From NCBI RefSeq assembly GCF_030247185.1, contig NC_080571.1, forward strand, positions 30,425,753 through 30,489,752: a stretch of DNA of 64,000 nucleotides. The letters run 5' to 3'. Position 1 is the stretch's first letter; every line of letters begins with the position of its first letter. Shown here one piece after another: positions 23,025-34,544 of this stretch. The notes below the pieces were generated by a model that saw only the letters and a program-made list of their open reading frames with translations, was not told the origin of the DNA and searched no databases. The DNA is from Malaya genurostris. Lineage: Eukaryota; Arthropoda; Insecta; Diptera; Culicidae. Both the position numbers and the translations under genes were made by a program.

Positions 23025-24993
23025 TCACTTAACGTAGCGAGAGAATGACGCCTGCAAAATTTTGACAGCTGCCGCAATCTTGCTAGGCATCTGCAGGCTG
23101 CTAGAATGTCTCACAAGCAGTCTGGACTTAATCATAGTTGGACCGATGCGGCTCTATAATTTTCACTGGGATAAATGCAGACCCCGGCCCACATCATTAG
23201 TTTGGAATGAACTCCGAATCAAATCTGAATGTGCGAAAAATTTCCATTCAGAATTCCATGAATCCGAATCATTGCTGGCTCCAGTGCAATAGCCGATTCC
23301 TAATGAATTTAACCTCCAGCCGATTGGTTCGGAAATCTGTCCGAATTGACTGATAAAAAGCGAACTGAATTATCACTTCGCTTTCTTCTTCTCAGATTTT
23401 TCACCCTTTCGGTTTGGTTTTGGTTCGATCGAAAAATCAATACGTCGTTATTCAGAATAAGGGTGATTATTCCGGATCGCAGCTGAAGTGTAATGAAACA
23501 GATCCGATTTTCAGATACAACACATTCATAAATGAGCGAAAACTCAATGTCACTCAGGAACGAGAAGTCGAGTACGCACTCATTACCCTCTATGTTCGTC
23601 TTTGAGACAAAGTGAGCCAGTGCAACAATCGATTCCGAATCAAAATTTCGTTGCTAACCGATCGAATCGAAAAATCTGTTGGGATTAAGTGGGAAAAGCG
23701 GATTAAATTGACGTCAAGTTTGCTTCTTATTCTCTAAGTTTTGCACCTATGCGTCCTGATTTCAATGTTTTTCAATTCATTAGAACTAATCGCGGACAAA
23801 TCGTTGCATTTGGCCGACAAGTCAGCATGAATTTGCTTCCCTGTTAAACCGACTGGAATTTGATTCGGAATTCAGTATGATTTCTGTTTTGGAATCCATT
23901 TGAAAAATTGAACCGAATTCCAAATAAACTTCCAAACTCTTTAACTGGGTAGTCTAGCATCGTTCATTTATCAAGCTGAAAATTTTGATGAAATGACGTA
24001 GATCACTTGACTTTTACACTAGGACATCCAAAACGATAGCGAAAAATTTAACGTTGATGTCAAATAGGCATTCTGACAGCTCATTTACTATCACAAATGC
24101 TAAGCTGCCATTTTTATATGGATTTGTTTTCATCTCCTCAAACAGTTTTTAGTACGTCATTTTTATTTTAAGCAGATTTTCAAATTAGATATCAATTATC
24201 TTCTGCATAACATAAGTGCTGTCACAAAGCATTGTGATAGGAAATTATGTAAAATAAAACAGCAAAGGCAAAGAAATGCATCGAACCGATTGAAAACAGT
24301 CTGCCAACCCGCATACGCATGGCTGCCATATGGCTGACTAAACGCTGCCAGCGGGAAAAATATGGCTGGCAGACATTCTGGTGACCGACTGCCTCACCGC
24401 TGCCAGATATACAACTCAAACGATACAACCGTATCCACCAGGATTTTTCCACATTGAAATCTTTGACATTTTCAGAAGATGAAAACGCTCGGCTAACTAA
24501 GATACAGGCGGCTTTGTTTTGTCAAATTGGATTTGACAACCGTCACTGAATCAATTTTGGTAGCCGTCTGGTGGCCATGGCTGCCCAGGTAGCCAAAACA
24601 CTATGCGGGAAGTTTCCCTGGTAAGATTCAATAGGCAAATTTACCGCTGGCAACGGTTGCTTTGATGTTGCCGTAAATATGTCAGAATATCGGCAGAAGT
24701 ACCAAGCGGACAGATTCAATCGTCTGGAAGGAAATTATTCTGCCCATACCATTTTAAATTGTTTAAAGGAAAATACAAAATCATTGAATATTTATCGACA
24801 CAATCCTACATAAACTGATTTGACAGCTTCCGGAATGTGATTTGAATCATCACCAACATCATCATATGACTGGGCGATTGTTTTGACCAAGAAGAAACCA
24901 TTCCAACAACCTTAACCTGTCTCATTCGTAAGTGACCGACACCAGAACAAGAGAGACGAAGCATTCTCGTTTCTCATTGAAACAAAGAGAGAG
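23025..24993. repeat. Degenerate repeat block
   Basis: Contains words built around CCGAATC/GAATTC (23100-23340 and 23600-23950) that recur at 28680-28790, 52850-52960 and 55900-56060, and TGCCAG-rich sequence at 24300-24420. Open frames have no recognisable domain. Confidence 0.45.
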
Positions 24994-24995
24994 TA

Positions 24996-26297
24996 ACAGT
25001 TCGGCTGAAAAGTTCGTATCGTTTAATAGAAACACACATTTTTTGCCAAAATTCGTTTTTATTATTCAACATAATTGCCATCAGAGGCGAGACAGCGATT
25101 ATAGCGATCTTCCAACTTTTCGATACCATTTTTGTAGTACGATTTGTCCTTTGCCTCAAAATAGGCCTCAGTTTCAGCGATTACCTCTTCATTGCTTCTA
25201 AATTTTTTACCAGCGAGCATTCTCTTGAGGTCTGAGAACAAGAAAAAGTCACTGGGGGCCAAATCTGGAGAATACGGTGGATGAGGGAGCGTTTCGAAGC
25301 CCAATTCGTTCAATTTCAGCATGGTTTTCATCGACTTGTGACACGGTGCATTGTCTTGATGAAACAAAACTTTTTTCTTTTTCAAATGAGGCCGTTTTTT
25401 TGAAATTTTGTCCTTCAAACGCTCTAATAACGCTATATAATAGTCACTGTTGATGGTTTTTCCCTTTTCAAGGTAGTCGATGAAAATTATACCATGCGAA
25501 TCCCAAAATACAGACGCCATACCCTTACCGGCCGATTGTTGAGTCTTTCCACGCTTTGGGTTCGGTTCATCGCGTGCAGTCCACTCAGCTGACTGTCGAT
25601 TGGACTCCGGAGTGAAGTGATGGAGCCATGTTTCGTCCATTGTTATATATCGACGAAAAAAATTGGTTTTATTTCGATATAACAGCTCCAAACACTGCTC
25701 AGAATCATCAATTCGTTGTTGTTTTTGATCGATTGTGAGCTCACGCGGCATCCATTTTGCACAAAGCATTCTCATATCCAAATATTCGTGAATAATATGT
25801 CCAACACGTTCCTTTGATATCTTTAGGGTGTCAGCTATCTCGAACAACTTCACTTTACGGTCATTGAAAATCATTTTGTGGATTTTTTTCACGTTTTCAT
25901 CGGTAACAGCCTCTTTTGGACGTCCACTGCGTTCATCGTCTTCGGTGCTCATATGACCAGTACGAAATTTTGCAAACCACTTGCGAATTGTTGCTTCGCT
26001 CGGTGCAGAGTCTGGGTAACACTCATCAAGCCTTTTTTTGGCTTTTTTGATATCGGCGGCACTTTTTTTCATCAAAAAGTAGTGTTTCATAAACACACGA
26101 AATTCTTTTTTTTCCATTTTTTTCACAATAACAAAAGTAGCTTCACTCAAAATGCAATATCTCACAAACTAATAATCAGACAGCTGTCAAATTTATACAC
26201 GTATCTTTTGAAGGTTGGTACTAACTGAAAATGGTATGGATTTAATTCTAGTGGAGCCCTCTCATAGAAACGATACGAACTTTTCAGCCGATCTGTT
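24996..26297 (-). mobile_element. Mariner transposon, mellifera-subfamily type, apparently complete
   Basis: A 1302-bp element bounded by inverted repeats of about 28 bp sharing GGCTGAAAAGTTCGTATC, with one mismatch near the tip (ACAGTTC versus ACAGATC). It is flanked by TA on both sides (24994-24995 and 26298-26299), the mariner target duplication. It carries one uninterrupted transposase frame on the minus strand. Terminus sequence and protein both fit the mellifera subfamily of mariner elements. Confidence 0.95.
25062..26117 (-). CDS. Mariner transposase (mellifera type), 351 aa, open
   Basis: Cut-and-paste DNA transposase acting in the nucleus on the element's own inverted repeats. The start chosen is MEKKEFRVFMKHYF, where family members start; a longer in-frame start at 26165 adds 16 residues. 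Seen: N-terminal helix-turn-helix region (KKAKKRLDECYPDSAPSEAT then IRKWFAKF), the linker motif WMPRELT, and the three catalytic aspartates in MDETWLHHF, LFHQDNAPCH and YSPDLAPSDFFLF, the last two with DD34D spacing. The final motif ends RYNRCLASDGNYVE. Length matches the family (about 345-351 aa). With intact termini and no stop codon, this copy could be active or recently so. Confidence 0.95.
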   Translation of the reverse strand: MEKKEFRVFMKHYFLMKKSAADIKKAKKRLDECYPDSAPSEATIRKWFAKFRTGHMSTEDDERSGRPKEAVTDENVKKIHKMIFNDRKVKLFEIADTLKISKERVGHIIHEYLDMRMLCAKWMPRELTIDQKQQRIDDSEQCLELLYRNKTNFFRRYITMDETWLHHFTPESNRQSAEWTARDEPNPKRGKTQQSAGKGMASVFWDSHGIIFIDYLEKGKTINSDYYIALLERLKDKISKKRPHLKKKKVLFHQDNAPCHKSMKTMLKLNELGFETLPHPPYSPDLAPSDFFLFSDLKRMLAGKKFRSNEEVIAETEAYFEAKDKSYYKNGIEKLEDRYNRCLASDGNYVE

Positions 26298-27537
26298 ATA
26301 ATTGCCAACGTCACTCTTTCCTCTGTGACAAGACGAAACCAAACTAACGTCTTCAGGGAGCATCAGGAGAATTTCAATTCTCATTCTTTCGTCGATGTAT
26401 TGAAAATCTGTGACGCTTGGCTATAAAAAGGTGGCTAAAATATGACAAATCGAAGTAATTACATCCCAGAACCTACTACAAATTCGAGCACCAACAGGTA
26501 AAAGTTATTGTGCGACCTTTTTCTGTCATTTCCGATTCTGACAGCTTCGGTTGAATATCGACACTGCATACTAATGGATTTTCACTGAAAACTGCAAATG
26601 ACTGAAAGGACAAATGAAAGAAAAAAACGAAATTTTGACACTACTGTCCCGCTTATGTCATTGACTGGATATGGATTTCGTTCTCATGGTTTGCAAGCGA
26701 AGCTGAGAGTGACAGTAATTTATTGTCATTTTCGTCTGTCTTGAATTACTTTTATTTGCTACTTGAAAATTACTTTTATTTGCTCTGATTTTGACAGCGC
26801 AAATTTGGCTAGCAGCCACGGACTCTATCCGGATGTATGTCGACTGTCACTACTGTCTTTGGTTCATTACAAATCAACAATTTCTATTTCTTTTTGAATA
26901 ATACCAACTTACTGTATTTTATTTGCTGTGAAGTCTAAGGTTAGACAGTGGTAATTTTCATTGAATACCCTAGCGCTGTTGATTTTGCAAATCAGTGTCA
27001 TACAAGTTTTCAATGGCAAACAGAGTTGATAAATTATGAGCTTTTAACATAATTTTATGACGATAATTCTTCTACCAGAATTCGACTTAAAATCGGAGAA
27101 GTGAAAGACAGTTTTGCTAGTTTTCTATGAATAATTTTGTCTTGTTTGTATACGCATATGTAATTTTAGTCTGTAAACTCCTTAAATAAACTCGGGTTAG
27201 TTTCTTCTTACACTGAGCTAAATTTTCTTTTTCACATTATATGATATTCTAATGATTTTGCACTATTAGCATTTCCAATAATAGTTACAAGATGTGTTCA
27301 ACATCATGTCAAATATATGAGATAATCTTATGAAACATAAAACTCTTCTTAACGTTATTTTTAAGGATTTCCATATAACGAATGAAATTTCCAGTCTGAG
27401 TCAAATTTATTGGCGCGTCTTATAACCATTACTAGATATCCGCACAACATACATTGGAACAATCTATGAAGCGCATATTATATTCACTTCGAATTTATTT
27501 AGATAGGTTCATATATACCATATGACTAGTTTTAAAA

Positions 27538-27631
<94 letters not shown>

Positions 27632-29110
27632 CTTTCAATTGAGCTCATACGAATAGCAGATAATCGCCAACTACTACTTTTCTTTGAGGATTCAAGCTTT
27701 ACTAGTATTCCGTTCGGTAAGGGAGCACCTCATGATATTTGCGAAAGAGAAGTGAGATCCCGAGACTGAAAAGAAAAATGAATCTTACTAGACAGATAGA
27801 GTAATGAAATGTACCGGATATATATTTCATGGTCCGTTAACGCATATCCTTGAACGAAGTTGGATGAGCTGTCTTGTCAGCGATTTTAAATTACATTGAG
27901 ATGCGGAACTTCCTGAAAAAAAAGGTCTGGAGCAGTTGATGAATATCGGAGACACAACTATTTCTTCAGCTTCAAGCAGTACGATTCACGACTTCCATCG
28001 GATTTCCATGTAAATTATATGGGATATTTTTATAACTTTCATTATGATAACGTCCATTTAGATTTGACGTACACATTAAATAAAGATTATAAGTTTCCAT
28101 ATAATTTCTATGAATTATATTCTGCATATGATTCATATGACAAATCTAATGAATATAAATAAGATTTTCATTTCAGTGTAGGGCAGGGTCAGTCATTTAA
28201 CTTTCTTGATGGCCAAGATGAAAAGTATCTTGTTTCGTATGACATTTTGCATTACGAACCGAATCGATATTTTTATTGGACCACGGGATCTTTCGGAAAT
28301 CTATAAAAGTTGATCTTTGAAAACATAGAATTTTAGTTTCAAAATAATCATATTCACTTTGTTTGTGCATTGATTCTCGTTGATTCGATTGAAAATCGGA
28401 ACTGCACAGTATGCGATTTTCACTAGAAACCGAAAATGATTGAAAGGGCAAACGATAGAAAGAACATAATTTTGAAACTACTATTTTGTCGTTGACTGGA
28501 CGTGAATCTCGTTCTCAAAAATGTGCAAGCGGGCTGTGCTGAGAGTGACATCTATTTTTCATATATTTTCGTCTGTTTTTAGTCATTGAAAATCATCATT
28601 TTAGCTCTGGCCATTAGCATCAAACTCGAGTACTTATCTATGTCAATTTCAATCAACCATTCAATTCATTTGCTGCTAGGTAGAGTTCAGTATGAATTCC
28701 GAACCAAACCGAACGAACACCAGAATTCCACCGGCAACCGATTGGTTTGAAAATCTTTCAAAATAGAGTGAGAAAAAGTAAACTGAAGAGTCATTTCGTG
28801 CTGATGTTTAGTTAAATTGGAAAGGAAATTTTTGTTTTATAAAATATTTAAATTTAAATCTGGAAATTTTTCGGATTATTAGAGAGTTAACAGTTAAGGA
28901 CCAGATCTTTTTTGAATATTAACAAAATCTGTTGAAACTTACTGGAACACAACGAAAATGCCTAGCTTGGTTTATCAGTTGTTATCAATTGTCTGGTCCT
29001 GTCCTGGGTTTCTTCCAACTAACTATTTAGATGGCCGTATCAAACTTCAATCTATTATTTAAAAATTTTGTTGAAGATTAGCTATTTTATTCACAATGAA
29101 CCGGTATTGA
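26298..29110. repeat. Repeat-rich intergenic block
   Basis: Includes words shared between 26510-26850 and 28370-28620 (for example ATTTTCACT and AACTGAAAATGACTGAAAG-like text), a long TA microsatellite, and GAATTCCG-type repeats near 28690. No coding region recognised. Confidence 0.45.
27541..27630. repeat. (TA)n microsatellite, about 45 units
   Basis: A continuous TA run with one TATG interruption near 27576. Long TA runs can extrude as cruciforms and vary in length between individuals. Confidence 0.98.
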
Positions 29111-29119
29111 AATTCACAA

Positions 29120-31760
29120 ATTGTCTAAAATATTGTCTTTTCTGAATTTTCGCAACAGAACTTCTGCTGTCGAACCTGTGCTTTGCAATTTTCCGTTAAC
29201 GGTCGCCAAAAAAATAAAACAAATAGTAGCAAGTCATGAGTGTCCGTCGTTTGGACGGCGGATAAAGCCCCGTCGACGGCCTACTGCGTCTGTCAAGTTT
29301 CGTACAATCTGCAAGTTTCCCCGCTAAGAAAAAAACAAACCTGGCAGTTCGAAAGCTCGGAATCGGATGTGCATGTTCTTCTACATTTTTCCACTGCTCT
29401 AAACTCCAAACCCTGCTCCGATTTGTTGTGGTAGAAGTCCGTAGAAAACCAAATAGTAATTTGTACGAAAACAAGGGGTTCGTTCTTTTTTAATCCCTCC
29501 CAAAAAAAACAACAAAAAAAAACTCATCGTCCGAGTTGGACGGCATTCGTCGTTTGGATACTGCTAAGTAAGAAAGCAAGCAAGGAAAGAAACACGAAAT
29601 CACGCACGGAGGTTACAGAAAAACTGAAAAATAAAAACTAAAATTAAAGTGTTACGTTCTGAGAATAAAAATAAGTGAGCTTGTAACTAGGTTTCCCCTC
29701 ATCAGATCCCCCCTCTCCCCCCCCCCACGTCCCGTCTATTGACTATTATTAATGTATATCTTTCAAGTAACGGTAAGGAACTGACTGGAAAGTGTGTAAA
29801 GAGAGAAAAAACCAGAACGATCAATCCAGCAGGCAGTGTTGGAAGAAAATTTTGAGAAAAATGAAACTATTTCAAGAAAGCAAGAGAGAGAATGAAAGTG
29901 AAATGAACAAAGATATAACAAGAGGATAAAGTAACTTATCAAGAAAAATAACACAAGAGCAGTGAAGTAATTTCAGTATTTTTTTCTGGTTACCGATCGA
30001 GGGCTATCACGTACCCTCACACATACATACACATGTACACACACACACACTCAAAATCCAGCAAAGATGCTTTTTTTCCTCTAGTAAGTTTTGTTTTCCG
30101 ACAGTCTAATGCAACTTTAATCAAATAACGCTAATTCTAGGTAAGAGAATTTGATTCACAAAACATTTCTTATTAATACTATCGTTACGAAGTCACTACA
30201 GCGTCTTTCTCATTATGATAAGTTAACAAGCAAGCAAAATGAAAAAGAGAAAAAAATAACAAAGCAACGGGGCAAAACACGTGCTGAAAGTACCATTTTT
30301 TTTAGGGTTAGGTTTTCGTTGTCGTGAGCTATCAAATGGAAGATCTTGTACTATTTTTTTAAATAATAATAAACAAAAAAAAACTTTATTTATGGGCCAT
30401 TTATACCTAAGATTATACATTATTAACATTATTTTGAGCGTACGATTAGCTGGGACATTTCGGCACCGAGAAATGCCGATTTAATTTCAGCAGATTTTTA
30501 TTGTTTCTAACCTTGTAAGTAAGCGAAAAAAACCAATATACTAAGAACTAAATAGAGCAAAATCGAGATCGTGTAAAGAGGCAAGATAAGGTGTACCATT
30601 CATATACTATTTGTCCCTAGGAAATAATTATTTTATACACATAGACACACAATCTTAGATTACATATATATTCATATACATTTATTTCTTTTTGTTAACA
30701 TTATTTTTATTTATTTATTTTTAGAGCGTCAGAAAGCTTAACTGTAAAGAAAAGAGATCTAGCATAATTTTACACCCCCTTTCACAAAAGATAAATGAAA
30801 CAAAAGTACACACATATACAAACACACACTCTAACATCTGTAAACAAAAAAAAAGATAACAAACACATCACTCCGATGACAGTTGTACATATAGGCAAAG
30901 AAAAAATAAAACAAATCGCGAAACTAACAGAAATATGTAAAAATAACACACACGCAGACAGAAAAAAAAAACAAATCAAAGGTATGTAGAACATAGCAAC
31001 CGTAGAGATTTTGTTTTCGTTGTTCTTGGCTACCACCGACCTAACTCCCCATGTTCCCCATGTTTCACGTCCACAACCCCGTTTCCACCAATATCCTCCA
31101 TCGCAGCAGGGGCAGGTCCCCGCTGGATGGTTGGAGGATCACCAACCGACCGACCGACCGACGAAATGACCCTTAGATTTCACCTTTTTTTTTTAGAATG
31201 ACGCGAACGAATTCGACCCAACAGAAGAGCGAGCGGAGACTGTGCCAATGTGGCCAATGGCGGCACGTTTCACGACGACTAGGGAGTATCAAAATTTAGG
31301 ACAATTTACCCCCCATTTGGCCGTCAAATTATCAAAACACTCCCTTCGTTCGTTGGTCGCCGTTGGCTGCGCCGCTCGGTTTGGAATTCGCTCGATAGAA
31401 AACAGGTCGGAATCCGGTAAGGTGTAAAAATCTACGCAAATGAGATATCTGTCAGATAGCATAAAGACAACCAACCAAAATGGAAAAAGATTCAATCGAA
31501 GCAAAAGTAAAAAATAAAATAAACAAAAAATTCTCTTATATAGCTGTTAGGAAAACCGTAGCGTTTAGTTGTCCCTTAAATCCAATGCAATTGATTGGTT
31601 CGTTTGTTCACTTTTCTTCTTTTTTTTTGGGTTGGATGTACATATCTATGGGCTTTACTACCGTTTTTATCATTTTTGGTTAAATTGTTTCGTAACTTGT
31701 TTTTCTTTTATATTCTTGACTAAAATTTACTAAAATAAATTTAAATACAAAAAAAATACC
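29120..31760. other. A-rich, repeat-poor UTR-like stretch
   Basis: Composition closely resembles 15834-20700: A-rich, AAAACAAA runs, CA/ACAC runs (30020-30050, 30810-30830), a G+C-richer patch at 31020-31170 with an ACCG repeat (31143-31160), and AATAAA-like motifs. I find no open frame with a recognisable domain. It could be more of the same 3' UTR beyond a transposon block, a long noncoding RNA, or the UTR of an unseen gene. Confidence 0.4.
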
Positions 31761-32589
31761 ACTCAAAAAATCATGTGTAGTATGACAAAATAGACAAACA
31801 AAACCATACAGATGAAGATAATGCAGATGAAGATGATGTATCCTTCAGATCCACACATAAAACACAGAGAGAGAGCGAATGTTACAGAAAGTAAATCTAC
31901 TGAAAGTGTTAAGATGAACCGGGAAGCTGGGTAGCCACTGGGCACCCCGGATATAATTGTAACGAGATGAGTAAAAGATGTAGACAAAATAAAAACACAT
32001 AGAGATGATCGACGATGTGGTGAACACTTGAAAGATGGTTATGTTCGACTTGAGGACATACAGTTTTTTTAGTTCTAAGTAATACAATATTATACATATT
32101 ATGAATATATACACGGTATTAGATAAAGCAAAACCGCACGTTTTTTTCTTCGTAGTCGCCGAAACATATCTGAACGCATTCGACAGTTCCCGCATAATTA
32201 GTGCGACATGACCAGTCCACTGTAATCTACTCAGGGCTTCGTCAATATTAATACTCAAACTTGAGAATGTGATTGCTTTGTCGTTCAACCTTGGATTCTA
32301 CCTCTTCGATTATAGATGTCATATTGTTTATTTTGTCGTGAATACGACTTACTTTACTATGGGGTGCCTTTTCAAAATTTACCCTCTGAGAGAGTGATAA
32401 GTTTTTGATCGTGAATATCTCTTATTGTATCTAACGAATCAACATAATTTTTGCGACATGCCATCGGAAATATAATCACAATTTTATGATAAAAATTTCA
32501 GTTGTGTGACATAATCTCAAATAGTTCAAAATTAAACTTTTCTGAAATGTTTGGTATAAACGAGTATCAAAGGGGATAATTCATAAGGC
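31761..32589. other. Unannotated stretch
   Basis: A 147-codon minus-strand open frame (31845-32288) is largely hydrophobic and matches nothing I know. Sequence character is repeat-like, but no family in the window matches it. Confidence 0.35.
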
Positions 32590-32935
32590 GCGCTTGCCTT
32601 TCTCGTATTTTGAAAGCTGATAGCTCAGTGATCTGTGAAAGGATTTATATTATCTAACTACCAATAGACTCGAAATTTTTCAACTTAAACGTGTATAGCA
32701 AAAGCATTGAAGTATTTCAATAGTACACTATTTAAAAACCTGTCTCATTTGACCCATGTCAACACCAGCCAATCAGAACGCGTTCTGAGGAAGAGAACAA
32801 AATATCTGCTGCTGTACAACAAATCGTTCGAGAAAAATGTTCCGAAAAGTGTTGAATGTCGTAGTGAGTTCCTCAATTTGGTCCTTCTGAATGCTAGAAA
32901 CGAATCCCTACAGCATTTTGATAGTTTCTTTCAAT
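32590..32935. repeat. Repeat family F2, copy 1
   Basis: Shares ordered blocks with 45232-45470 and 45836-46115: a CTCAGT..TTTG segment, AATCGATTCGG/AATAGACTCGA, TTTTCAACTTAAAC, GTATTTCAATAG, and a GACC.ATGT..ACAC segment. Degenerate and non-coding. Confidence 0.6.
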
Positions 32936-34544
32936 AAATTATGCAAATCCGAAATGAAATAATCGACATTAAAATTTTGTATGCGGCTATTTTTATAGCC
33001 GTTAGGAGCGCCCATTAGTGAAAAAGCTACAAACGAAACCACGTAAAAGAAAGCTCCTAACAAAAATTGAATCAGTTTGGAGGATTCTATCGCCAATGCG
33101 AGCAGATGTATTTTGTGCCGTTTGTAAAGCTAGTTTCGGTTCCGACAAAAGCGATTACGTCACACACAGCTGCCAGTCATTTGCATGGATGAAAAAGCAA
33201 CGGTGGAGAGCATTACAAAAAAATCAGCCGTTCTAATGGCTCTAAAATTTTTCTGAAGAACTATTAGGATTTGTTGTTCGCAAATCGAACGGAAATATCC
33301 TCAGTTTAGTGCAAATCTAGACCAGTTTGGTTAGATTTTTGCACTTTTCGCTGTGTGAAATTCACAGTAATCTAGATCAAGTGAAGCCTTCTTTGTTTTT
33401 GCGAAAAATGTGGAAAAGGGGAATGCTTGCATAATTCATACAATTGATTAACTAATTGATATTCGGAAGTGTTAAGGAACATGTCAATTGTTTTCGTATT
33501 CACGACATCCAGTTATGTCTCTGACATTACCCATCCGCCTTTTTATCTTGGTAAAGCCTACGAAAAACTCTATCTTCTCAACGTCCCTCGCGAAAGATAC
33601 GAAAGTTTCGTCGTCTTCTACAATCAACAGTGATTGCCACTGTTGAAAATCGCTGGGTCGGAAAGGATGTACGGAAATAAATTGCATTGCACTAGAAAAT
33701 ATTCGGCTAAATTCTCCCATTCAACCGATCACCTCCAAACTTTCAGAGCATCAAATCAATCAGTTGCGAACTGATATAAGGATTGTTTGGGACGAGAACT
33801 GTGATAAAGCATTTCCATGAAGACAAAAAGATTATATTAGGACCTAAGGACAGTGGGTCGCGTATAGATTTTAAATCTTCCTTCCTAACTCCCTAGATTC
33901 CCTTTGCGTCTGTGTGTTTAGGAATCTTGTTGAGTAGATTTAATTTCTCTCCTCTCCTCTTCTTCTCCCGGACACCACCAGGAAATTAAAGCGAATAAAA
34001 TGGAGGACGCATTGAAACTGACTATGTTTCACAGAAAAATATAAGGCTTTATTTTTATCGCGACAACATATATGTTTTTTATGTACTAATCGTAGCTAAA
34101 CTAAATTATCTAGACTTTGTCACGGTGGATTGAAGATATAAGCTTTTAAAGTCGAGATATTCGATGATTTTCAGCTATTCGATTTTCAGCAGTTCTTCAG
34201 TCAGGAAAAATTCAGCAGTTCTTCAGTCAGGAAAAAATACAACACGAGCGGTAACCTCAATGAATCATTCTGAAAATTTCACAGAAATTTTTCCACTAAA
34301 TTTAGAAGACATTGTCAGGTTTGTTTTTCGATATTCATCACCTTTTTCAAGAAAATTTTATTTGAAACGGGAAAATAGCAAAAAAAAAACTACGTCTTTA
34401 GCGTACTGTCCTCAGCCCTTAAATGCAAAACTAACCCAAGTAGCAAATGTAACTTATTGAAATTTCAAGATGTTCTACAATTGTGTTGGAATTGTTATTT
34501 ATGTTAGATATGTTCAGAAAGATTTTTCAATATATTTAAATTGA
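32936..34544. other. Mixed stretch including a repeat shared in inverse with 36.9 kb
   Basis: 33432-33545 is an inverted copy of about 36935-37040 (shared CATCCAGTTATGTCTCTGAC-like text). A 24-bp unit around TTCAGCAGTTCTTCAGTCAG is duplicated at 34188-34236. A 72-codon frame at 33018-33236 contains CAVC...THSC but is otherwise unrecognised. Confidence 0.45.

Noticed and set aside
31845..32288. 147-codon minus-strand frame, hydrophobic
   Set aside because: No motif, no splice context and poor start; A/T-rich sequence yields such frames.
33018..33236. 72-codon frame with CAVC and THSC that hints at a zinc finger
   Set aside because: Spacing does not fit a C2H2 finger or other known zinc motif and there is no gene structure around it.
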